From contig NZ_WQKZ01000001.1 of NCBI RefSeq assembly GCF_009755225.1, positions 496,001-560,000 of the forward strand: DNA of 64,000 nucleotides. The letters are read 5' to 3'. Position numbers and translations under genes: made by a program. Under the pieces are notes generated by a model. That model ran no database searches and was not told where the DNA came from. It worked only from the letters and a program-made list of their open reading frames with translations. Position 1 is the first letter of the stretch; each line of letters begins with the position of its first letter. Source of the stretch: Hymenobacter ginkgonis. Lineage in GTDB: Bacteria; Bacteroidota; Bacteroidia; Cytophagales; Hymenobacteraceae. Positions 27,343 to 34,864 of this stretch are shown here, one piece after another.

Positions 27343-27368
27343 AACGGCGCCACCGAAGTGGCGCCGTT
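27343..27368 (-). terminator. Intrinsic terminator of the PUL operon
   Basis: Read on the minus strand, an 11-base perfect stem (arms 27358-27368 and 27343-27353) with a TTCG tetraloop is followed by TTTTTG. It lies 30 bases after the GH16 stop and so ends the SusC-SusD-PKD-GH16 transcript. Confidence 0.85.
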
Positions 27369-27397
27369 GCAGGCAGGGGGTAGGCGGTTTTGCTTTC

Positions 27398-28285
27398 TTA
27401 CTTGTACTGATAATACCGAACGTAATCGACCTGCATTTGCTGCGGAAACACAGTGGAGGCGTCGGGGTTGCCCAGGAAGTTGCCGCCCACGGCCACGTTC
27501 AGCACCATGAAGAACGGGTTGTTGAAGGGGTAGGGCGAGGCATCGCTGCTCGTGAAGGTGTAGTACTTGGCCCCATCTACGAAGAACTGCATCTGGTCTT
27601 TGGCGCGCACGATGCTGTACACGTGGAAATCGGCGGCGTAGCTGGCGTTGCCGGGCAGCTTCACGTTGTCGATGCCCTTGTACTGGTGGTCGGCGGTGGT
27701 AGTGCCGTAGTGCATGGTTGAGAGAATCTTGGTAGGCTCCTGGCCGCGCAGCTCCATGATGTCGATTTCGCCGCACTTGGGCCAGTTATTCTGGTCGATG
27801 TCGCTGCCCAGCATCCAGATGGCGGGCCAAATGCCCTGGCCCTGCGGCAGCTTAGCCCGCACATCAATGCGCCCGTACTGGAAGCTTTGCTTGCCCTTGG
27901 TGAGGATGCGGCCCGAGGTATAGCCGGTGCTGCCCGCCTGCCGCATGGCCTGAATGACGAGGTTGCCGCCATTTTGGGAAACGTTGTCAGTCGAAGTGGT
28001 GTAGGTTTCCAGCTCTTGGTTGCCCCAGCCATTGTTATTGCCCGTGTCATAGGCCCACTTGGTAGCATCGGCCGGGCCGGCACCATTAAACTCGTCGCTC
28101 CACATCAGCTCGGTATACTGGGCAAAGTCGCGCACCTCAGCATTGGGGGCCGTGCTAACGGGGTTGGGGGTAGGCGCCGGAATATCGGGCGTCTTGTTTT
28201 CGGTGCAGGAACTCAGGGCCAGGGCCAGCAAGAAGCTAGTGCCCAAGCGAGCGCGGGGGGGTAGGGAAAAGGAGAGAGGTAGCAT
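27398..28285 (-). CDS. GH16 beta-glucanase lipoprotein (laminarinase type)
   Basis: A 295-residue lipoprotein: signal with lipobox LSSC (Cys27) and a proline-rich linker, then a GH16 jelly-roll. The catalytic signature GEIDIMELRG holds nucleophile E173, D175 and acid/base E178; the extra M in E-x-D-x-x-E marks the laminarinase-like subgroup. Substrate-site aromatics appear in GIWPAIWMLG. Members hydrolyse beta-1,3 or mixed beta-1,3/1,4 glucans. Surface anchoring fits a SusCD partner that makes the first cut. It is the last gene of the PUL, followed directly by a terminator. Confidence 0.93.
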   Translation of the reverse strand: MLPLSFSLPPRARLGTSFLLALALSSCTENKTPDIPAPTPNPVSTAPNAEVRDFAQYTELMWSDEFNGAGPADATKWAYDTGNNNGWGNQELETYTTSTDNVSQNGGNLVIQAMRQAGSTGYTSGRILTKGKQSFQYGRIDVRAKLPQGQGIWPAIWMLGSDIDQNNWPKCGEIDIMELRGQEPTKILSTMHYGTTTADHQYKGIDNVKLPGNASYAADFHVYSIVRAKDQMQFFVDGAKYYTFTSSDASPYPFNNPFFMVLNVAVGGNFLGNPDASTVFPQQMQVDYVRYYQYK

Positions 28286-28359
28286 GGCAGGGAAAAGGAG
28301 GTGCCCGATAAACTAGTTCACCGGGCACTTCAAAGTTGAAAAATAGCTGGGCGGCGCGC

Positions 28360-29625
28360 TTACTTAGCCACTAGCTTCATGGTGAAGATGGTGCCGCCGT
28401 TTTTGCCGGTGCCGGCGCGCAGTAGCATGTTCTTATCGGTGATGGATAGGATGCGGTACGTGAGGTCGGGAGCATCGGTAATGCCGATGAACGAGCCCGC
28501 TTTGGTTAGCACAAACTGCGCTTGCCCGGCGCCATCGGCCGGCCCAAACGTGAAGGGCGAAGAGCCCGAGCGCGGGGCTTGGCAAGTGCCAGCGGGCGCT
28601 ACCAGCGTTTCGCCCTTGGCATCGTAGGTGTACACATTGGCCGCCGAGAACGTGAATTCGTCATCGGCCTGGCAACCGGGCAGGCTGCCCACTGCGCCAC
28701 CGGCGTAATACTGGGTAGGGGCGCTTTCGGTGCCCACCACAATGGCGGCGCCCTGCGAGTTATCCAGCAGCCAAGTTTTCTGGGTGCCGTTGGTCAGCAG
28801 CTGCTTCACGCGGGTTACGGCGTCGTAGGGTACCAACGTCACCTCCGTTTTGGTGCCGTCGGCAAGCGTGCCACGCAGGCGCAGCACAGTGCTGCTGGCT
28901 TCGATGATGTCGTAGGTCAGGTTCGTAACGGCAACTGGCTCGCCGATGAAGGCACCTGCCTTACCCAAAATAATCTGGCCCAACGACGTGCCCGTACCTG
29001 GCTTGTACACGAAAGTCGTGCCGCCCGACTGCGAATCGCCGCAGGCACCGTTGGCGTAGGTGCCCCCGTTGCTCTCGTAGGTATAGCTAGCCGAAGTGCC
29101 GCTAAACGTGAACTGGTCGTCGGCCTGGCAGGAGGAGAGCGAGTTGGCCGCCGAAGAAGAGATAACGTTATTGTTGGCATCGAGGCGCTTGATAGCGCCG
29201 GCCGCGTTGGAGTACGTGAATACCCGCGCCGAAGCCGCGTTGCTCTGGCAGTTGGTCAGCACCGAAAAACCCGCGCTGCCGCACGACGATGGAATAACCA
29301 CGTCGGTTTGGGGCGTCGAGCCGGTGCCACCCCGGCCCGACTCTACCAGGCGCACTTTGTAAGTGCCAGCCTGCGTGTAGGTGTGCGTAACGGTGGTGCC
29401 GGTGCCGAGCGTGCCATCGCCAAAGTCCCACTGGTTAACAAAGCCGTTCTGGCTGTTATCAGTAAAAGTGACCGTAACGGGGTACTGCGACGCATTGACC
29501 ACGCTGGTGAAGCTAGCCGTGGGCGCGGCGCCTTCCAGGCTGCCCTTGTCGTTTTTGTTGCAAGAAGCCAAAAGCAGTGGGCTGGCTACTAGCGCCCAGG
29601 CTGCTTTGTTCCAAGTATTTTTCAT
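28360..29625 (-). CDS. PKD-domain lipoprotein with two copies of a Cys-containing repeat
   Basis: A 421-residue lipoprotein (lipobox LLLASC, Cys21). A PKD domain follows (about 35-115, with WDFGDGTLGTGTTVTHTY). Two related blocks then occur, near residues 165-270 and 310-420. Each starts S-L-x-x-C-Q-A-D-D-x-F-T-F-S, continues with a tyrosine strand, a second Cys and a V/I-L-x-K-A-G-x-F-I-G segment, and ends in an L-T-Y-x-I-x-x-x-x L-R strand. A place between SusD and a surface glycanase suggests a surface glycan-binding protein. I do not recognise the repeat by name. Confidence 0.75.
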   Translation of the reverse strand: MKNTWNKAAWALVASPLLLASCNKNDKGSLEGAAPTASFTSVVNASQYPVTVTFTDNSQNGFVNQWDFGDGTLGTGTTVTHTYTQAGTYKVRLVESGRGGTGSTPQTDVVIPSSCGSAGFSVLTNCQSNAASARVFTYSNAAGAIKRLDANNNVISSSAANSLSSCQADDQFTFSGTSASYTYESNGGTYANGACGDSQSGGTTFVYKPGTGTSLGQIILGKAGAFIGEPVAVTNLTYDIIEASSTVLRLRGTLADGTKTEVTLVPYDAVTRVKQLLTNGTQKTWLLDNSQGAAIVVGTESAPTQYYAGGAVGSLPGCQADDEFTFSAANVYTYDAKGETLVAPAGTCQAPRSGSSPFTFGPADGAGQAQFVLTKAGSFIGITDAPDLTYRILSITDKNMLLRAGTGKNGGTIFTMKLVAK

Positions 29626-29661
29626 GAAGGAGATAGGCTAAAATTTTCCGTGAAAAGGGGC

Positions 29662-31206
29662 TTAGTAGCCTGGGTTCTGAGACAGATTGGGGTTAGCGTC
29701 GCGCTCCGACTGCGGAATGGGCAGCACCAGGTTGTTAGCCGTAGGCGTGCCGCGCTGAATGCCAAGTGTGCGCAGGTAGTTGGTCTGGGCCGTCATCACG
29801 GGCAGCAGGCCGTTGGCCGTGCCGTTGAGGCGCTTCAAATCAAACCACCGGTCAAACTCAAATGCCAGCTCGTACTTGCGCTCGCGGATAACGGCATCGG
29901 TGAAGTTGCCACTCGAAGCAGTCAGGTCGTGAGCCGCCGAAGGCGTGTTGTAGTCGAGTCCAAACGAGCGGCGGCGCACCTTGTTAATAGCTTCTAGCCC
30001 CTCGGTAGTCGGCCCTACGGCTTCGGCCAGAATGAGGTACATCTCTGCTAAGCGCAGCACTGGAATGTTGAGGGGTGAATCCCACACGTTGGTGTTCACC
30101 TTGCCCACAAACCACTTTTTGCAGTCGTAGCCAAACGGCGAGCCGGGCAGCGACTTAGGCTGCGTACGCACGCCGGGGTTGGTGGGGTCAGCTGGGTAGG
30201 TATCGCCAGGGGCCCAAATGGTGACGGCCTTGCGGGTGTCACCGGCTTCGTAGCCATTTACAAAGTCAGGCTCAGGCACGTTGAAGCCGTAGCCGTTTTG
30301 CGGAGTAATGCCCTGGCCGCGTGGGCCAAAGAACTCGTTGCCCGCGAAGCCCACGCTGTTGCGGTCGTACTGGTTGCGGCCGTTGATGTACTGAATTTCG
30401 AACAGCGACTCCTTGCCGTTCTCGTTCTCCACCTTGAAGTTATCGCCGTAATTGGCCCACATGCTCTTGCCCGAGCCGTTGATAACCGCGCGGGCCTGCT
30501 CGGCTGCGCCGGTCTTATTGCCTTCGGTGAGGTACACCTTGGCCAGCAGGCCCGTGGCAGCCCACTTGGTGGCGCGGCCTAGGTCGGCGCCACTATAGGA
30601 GGTAGGGAGGTTGGTAATGGCCGCAAGCAAATCCTGCTCAATCTGCTTATACACGTCGGCTGCGGGCGAGCGGGCAATGTTAGCGTCGCTCACGCTGGCG
30701 GGGGGGGTAAGGAGCAAGGGCACATCGCCGAAGGCGCGCACCAGGTCGAAATAGAACTTAGCCCGCAGAAACTGCGCCTCGCCGAGGCAGCGCTTCTGGA
30801 TAGCGGGGTCGATGTTAGTGATGAGCGGCACTTTCTGCAGCACAATATTGCAGCGCCCCAAGCCGATGTAGCTACCCTGCCAGAGGCGCGTGGCCACAAA
30901 GTTGGTGGTCGGAATGCTAAAGTTTTCGAGCTGCTGGTACTCGATGCCGTCGCCGCCGCCGCCGCCGCCCACCGTCGAGATGTCGGCCATAATATCCATG
31001 GCCCACAGGGCCGCGTTGTACTGGCCTTCTTTAGTGAGCTCGCTGTAAGAAGCCGTTACGGCCTGGATGGCGTCGGTCTGGGTTTGGTAAAAGTTAGCGT
31101 CCGTAATCTGGTCGGCAGGCTTCTCATCCAAGAACTTCTCGCCGCAGCCGGTGAGCAAGCCCAAGGATAATAAGAAGGCGCCGCAGGTGTATTTCGTATT
31201 AATCAT
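29662..31206 (-). CDS. susD: SusD/RagB-family surface glycan-binding lipoprotein
   Basis: A 514-residue SusD-like protein: lipoprotein signal (GLLTGCGEKFLDEKPADQI), N-terminal TPR-like helices with SYSELTKEGQYNAALWAMDIMADIS, and the RagB/SusD C-terminal region (RERKYELAFEFDRWFDLKRLNGTANG near the end, then IPQSERDANPNLSQNPGY). It binds the glycan over the SusC pore like a lid. It follows susC by 23 bases. A run of glycines (GGGGGGDG, about residue 82) is unusual but in frame. Confidence 0.95.
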   Translation of the reverse strand: MINTKYTCGAFLLSLGLLTGCGEKFLDEKPADQITDANFYQTQTDAIQAVTASYSELTKEGQYNAALWAMDIMADISTVGGGGGGDGIEYQQLENFSIPTTNFVATRLWQGSYIGLGRCNIVLQKVPLITNIDPAIQKRCLGEAQFLRAKFYFDLVRAFGDVPLLLTPPASVSDANIARSPAADVYKQIEQDLLAAITNLPTSYSGADLGRATKWAATGLLAKVYLTEGNKTGAAEQARAVINGSGKSMWANYGDNFKVENENGKESLFEIQYINGRNQYDRNSVGFAGNEFFGPRGQGITPQNGYGFNVPEPDFVNGYEAGDTRKAVTIWAPGDTYPADPTNPGVRTQPKSLPGSPFGYDCKKWFVGKVNTNVWDSPLNIPVLRLAEMYLILAEAVGPTTEGLEAINKVRRRSFGLDYNTPSAAHDLTASSGNFTDAVIRERKYELAFEFDRWFDLKRLNGTANGLLPVMTAQTNYLRTLGIQRGTPTANNLVLPIPQSERDANPNLSQNPGY

Positions 31207-31229
31207 TGCTAGTGGGAATTGAAAGAAGA

Positions 31230-34200
31230 TTAAAACCCGATGTTGACGCCACCCATAAATACCCGCGCCTGCGGATAGATGCCTAGGTCGACGCCACTGG
31301 CGCTTACCTCGGGGTCGTAGCCGCTGTATTTGGTGAGCGTAACCAGGTTTTGCGCCGTGAAATACACGCGCAACTGCGTAGCCGTGAGGCGAGTCAGGAT
31401 GCTCTTAGGCAGCGTGTAGCCCAACGTCAGGTTTTTGAGGCGCACGTACGAGCCATCCTCGATGTAGTAGGTCGATACCCGCAGGTTGTTATTGGGGTCA
31501 CCGTTGATGGCGCGGGGCACGTCGTTGCTGGTGCCGGGCCCGGTCCAGCGGTTGAGCACCCGCGTGCTGCCGTTCGATTGGCCATACAAAGCACTCTCCG
31601 TGAGGTAGCGGTTCAGGTTGTAGATGTCGTTGCCCTGTACGCCCTGAATGAAGAAGCTCAGGTCAAATCCTTTGTAGTTCAAGGTGTTGGTAATGCCGAA
31701 GTTAAAATTCGGGTTCGGGTTACCGATAAACGTGCGGTCGTCGGCGTTCACCACACCATCGCCGTTCAAGTCCTTAAAGCGGATGTCGCCGGGGGCGGTA
31801 CCTGCCTGCTGGGTAGCGTGGTTCTTCACGTCGTCAGCAGTCTGGAACAAGCCATCGGCCACGTAGCCGTAGAAGGCGCCGAAGGCCTGGCCTTGGTCGT
31901 AGCGTACGATGGTGCCGCTCAGCGAGCCTAAGCCGTTGTAGGGCAGGCCAGCACCCAACGATTCGAGGCGCGTTTTGTAGGCCGATACGTTGAGGGTGGT
32001 AGTCCAGCCCAGCGTTTCGCCCGAGCCCGTGAAGTTGTGGGTAGTCAGCGATACGTCGATGCCGCGGTTATAGGCCGAGGCTGCGTTGGTGTTTACTGCC
32101 TCATAGGTGCCTGACAGGTTAGCCACCGGCACCGGCGCAATCAGGTTGGGCGAGTTACGGTTGTAGAGGTCAACAGACAACTCGATGCGGTTGTCCAAGA
32201 AGCCCATGTCCAGGCCCACGTTCGTCTGGTTGTTGTTTTCCCAGCGCAGGTTGGGGTTGGCGAGGCGGGTAGGGGCACCACCTGTGTTGAGCGTGCCGTC
32301 GGGGCCAAACGGATACGTGATACCGAAGTTGATGGAGTAGAGGTAAGCAAACCGACCCGCGTTCAGGGGATTACCTACTTTGCCGTAGCCCGCACGCAGC
32401 TTTAGGTTGCTAATCGTGCTGTTGCCTTTGAGGAATTCTTCCTCCGAGATGCGCCAGCCGGCCGATACGCCGGGGAAGAAGCCGAACTTGTTGCCGGGAG
32501 GAAATACCGACGAGCCATCGTAGCGGGCTACGGCCGACAGCAGGTACTTGCCGGCAAACTCGTAGTTGAGACGGCCGAAGTAGCTGGCCAAATGCTGCGC
32601 TGGGTTGATAGTGCCTGCGTTGGCTAGCTGCGTATTAATCGGACCTGAGTTGATGGTTTGCAGGTCGTTGCGCAAGTACAGCGTGCGGTAAGCCTCTACG
32701 TTGCTATAGTTAAATTCCTGCGCCGACTGGCCCAGCAGGAAAGTTACCTGGTGCTTGCCACCAAATAGGCGGTCGTAAGTGGCCGTGTTCTCGATGAGGT
32801 AGCTTGGCGCGTAGCTAGACGTGGCCGATGCGCCGGCAATGTTGTAGCGCGAAGTATAGCCAGCCAAAATCGGCGCCGTGGGCCGGAAAGAGTTGAAGTT
32901 GTCGAAAATCAGGTCAGCACCCACGTTGGTACGGAAGCGCAGCCCTTTCAGCGGCTCCAATTCGGCGTAGAACGTCGTGATGGCGCGGTTACGCGAAAAC
33001 TTCTGGTTGTTCAGCAGCGCCGCGGCTAAGGGGTTTTCCTCGATGAAGTTATCGGTTGAGCCAGTAGGCTCATACCAGAAGCCATCGGGCCGATAGGCCT
33101 GCACCGTAGCCGGAATACGCAGTGCCTGCTGCACCGTGCCATACTCGCCGCTGTTCGACGTGATTTGGCGGTCCTCCAGGTGAGTTAGCGAGATGCTATT
33201 GCCGATTTTCAGAATCTTATTTACCCGTACATCGCCGTTGGCGCGCAGTGTAAAGCGTTCAAATTGAGAGCCTACAATGGTGCCGTCCTGCTGGAAATAC
33301 GTGGCCGACAGCGCATAGCTAGCCTTCTCGCTACCCCCCGTCGTCGACAGCGAGTAGTTCTGAATTTTGGCCCGCCGGAAAACCAAATCCTGCCAGTTGG
33401 TGCCCGTTCCTAGCGCTGCTGGGTCGCGCAGCTTATCTACTACAATGGGTAGGCCCGCAGCAATCCGGTTTTCATTATTGATAACCGCATATTGCTGCGC
33501 GTTAAGCAAATCGAGCTTGCGGGTCACGTTTTGCACGCCTGCATAAGCATCCACATTCACTGTGGCTCTGCCGGCTTTGCCGCGCTTGGTCGTGATGATG
33601 ACTACCCCGTTGGCTGCGCGCACCCCATAAATAGCCGTAGCCGAAGCATCCTTCAGGATATCAATGGTTTCGATATCGTTAGGGCTGATGGCGTTAAGCT
33701 GATTTTCGCTGCCATCGCCCGGAGTTGGCAATGGAAAGCCGTCCACAACATACAAGGGCGAGTTGTTGCCAGCAGACGTTATCCCGCGAATCCGCACCGA
33801 GGTACCGGCTGCACCACCAGGAGCGCCGCCGTTTGAGGTAATGGTTACGCCCGAAGCCTTGCCTTGGAGCGCCTGCGTAACGTCGGCCACGGGCTGGCGC
33901 GTGAGCTCTGGCCCGTTTACCGACGAGATGGCGCCGGTTACGCTACCTCGTTCCTGGGTGCCGTAGCCCACTACTACTACTTCGTTAAGTTGCTGGGTGT
34001 CTTCGCGTAGTGATACGTTAAAAGAACCGGCGTTGGCACTCGTTAGCGCTACCGATTGCGATACGTAGCCCACGAAGCTGAACAGCAGTGTGCTGCCTTC
34101 AGGCGCTCGCAGCGAGAAGCGGCCATCGGCATCGGTGGAGGCACCAGTAGTAGTGCCGCGCACGAGCACTGTTACCCCAGGTAGGGCGTTGCCGTCGGCA

Positions 34201-34355
34201 CCAACCACACGGCCGGTCACAGGCACATCAGCCGTTACGTTAAGTGTGGAATTGTATAATTCTGGGAGAGCCGCCCGCGTGGTAATTGGTAGCCCACACG
34301 CTAGCAGCAGCGCTGCATGGCGAAACGGTGGAGTCAAATAGAGCTTGCGCTTCAT
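31230..34355 (-). CDS. susC: SusC/RagA-family TonB-dependent glycan importer
   Basis: A 1041-residue outer-membrane protein. A signal peptide is followed by a carboxypeptidase-regulatory-like domain (VTGRVVGADGNALPGVTVLVRGT, about 50-125) and a TonB box-like stretch LNEVVVVGYGTQ. The plug domain has QALQGKASGVTI and VRIRGI, with PLYVVDGFPL, and a large beta-barrel ends in MGGVNIGF. Together with SusD it imports oligosaccharides. It heads the PUL operon and lies 509 bases from the 7TM regulator on the same strand. Its DNA has only two copies of the genome motif that is common elsewhere in the window. Confidence 0.96.
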   Translation of the reverse strand: MKRKLYLTPPFRHAALLLACGLPITTRAALPELYNSTLNVTADVPVTGRVVGADGNALPGVTVLVRGTTTGASTDADGRFSLRAPEGSTLLFSFVGYVSQSVALTSANAGSFNVSLREDTQQLNEVVVVGYGTQERGSVTGAISSVNGPELTRQPVADVTQALQGKASGVTITSNGGAPGGAAGTSVRIRGITSAGNNSPLYVVDGFPLPTPGDGSENQLNAISPNDIETIDILKDASATAIYGVRAANGVVIITTKRGKAGRATVNVDAYAGVQNVTRKLDLLNAQQYAVINNENRIAAGLPIVVDKLRDPAALGTGTNWQDLVFRRAKIQNYSLSTTGGSEKASYALSATYFQQDGTIVGSQFERFTLRANGDVRVNKILKIGNSISLTHLEDRQITSNSGEYGTVQQALRIPATVQAYRPDGFWYEPTGSTDNFIEENPLAAALLNNQKFSRNRAITTFYAELEPLKGLRFRTNVGADLIFDNFNSFRPTAPILAGYTSRYNIAGASATSSYAPSYLIENTATYDRLFGGKHQVTFLLGQSAQEFNYSNVEAYRTLYLRNDLQTINSGPINTQLANAGTINPAQHLASYFGRLNYEFAGKYLLSAVARYDGSSVFPPGNKFGFFPGVSAGWRISEEEFLKGNSTISNLKLRAGYGKVGNPLNAGRFAYLYSINFGITYPFGPDGTLNTGGAPTRLANPNLRWENNNQTNVGLDMGFLDNRIELSVDLYNRNSPNLIAPVPVANLSGTYEAVNTNAASAYNRGIDVSLTTHNFTGSGETLGWTTTLNVSAYKTRLESLGAGLPYNGLGSLSGTIVRYDQGQAFGAFYGYVADGLFQTADDVKNHATQQAGTAPGDIRFKDLNGDGVVNADDRTFIGNPNPNFNFGITNTLNYKGFDLSFFIQGVQGNDIYNLNRYLTESALYGQSNGSTRVLNRWTGPGTSNDVPRAINGDPNNNLRVSTYYIEDGSYVRLKNLTLGYTLPKSILTRLTATQLRVYFTAQNLVTLTKYSGYDPEVSASGVDLGIYPQARVFMGGVNIGF

Positions 34356-34864
34356 GAAGGTGAATGAAATTTTGGGTGGGACTAGTAAATGAAGACGAAG
34401 AACAGTAGCAGGATTAGTCTGTCATGGCGGTGGGCATTGGGTGGGATAAGCAGAGAAAGGGGCTAAGTGATTAGGTGGTTACTATTGACTGAGACGGTAT
34501 CACCCGGATGGAGAAGCTTAAAAAGACTACTACCTGCTAGGTGACAATTTTCTCAGAGGTCAAAAATAGCAAGGATAGCCGAGGAAAAAACTTCTTAAAC
34601 CTTCACAGAATAGGTTTAAAAGCCCTTTTTTTCGTTTAGATACGAACCATTTTACGCTTAAAGCACACGGCTTTTAGGGCTTTACGGGGCTCTAAAAGCG
34701 GTTTGTTGCGTTTTAAGAACACCTTTGGAGAGGCTAAAAAACAATGAGTAAGTAATCGCTTTTTGCCAAAAAAAATCGTCCGCAAACGATTGCGACACCG
34801 ACCAACACATTTTTTAGTCGGAAATGCCCTTTAACTGGTGGAAAGCTGCTGTTCTCAACGATTA
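34356..34864 (-). other. AT-rich 509-base regulatory region upstream of susC
   Basis: No gene was found. On the minus strand TATTTTTG at 34568-34561 matches the TAnnTTTG -7 consensus exactly and would give a leader of about 200 bases before susC. Farther upstream lie a 10-base stem centred near 34684 (CTTTTAG/CTAAAAG arms at 34671 and 34691) and repeated AAAAGCC/GGCTTTT units at 34617-34624 and 34669-34676. These could be binding sites or the end of the receptor transcript. The -33 element is not clear. Confidence 0.4.

Noticed and set aside
28301..28328. Intercistronic hairpin between the PKD and GH16 genes as a terminator
   Set aside because: The stem is only about seven bases and lacks a T-run on the minus strand. 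The genes are better read as one operon ending at 27343.
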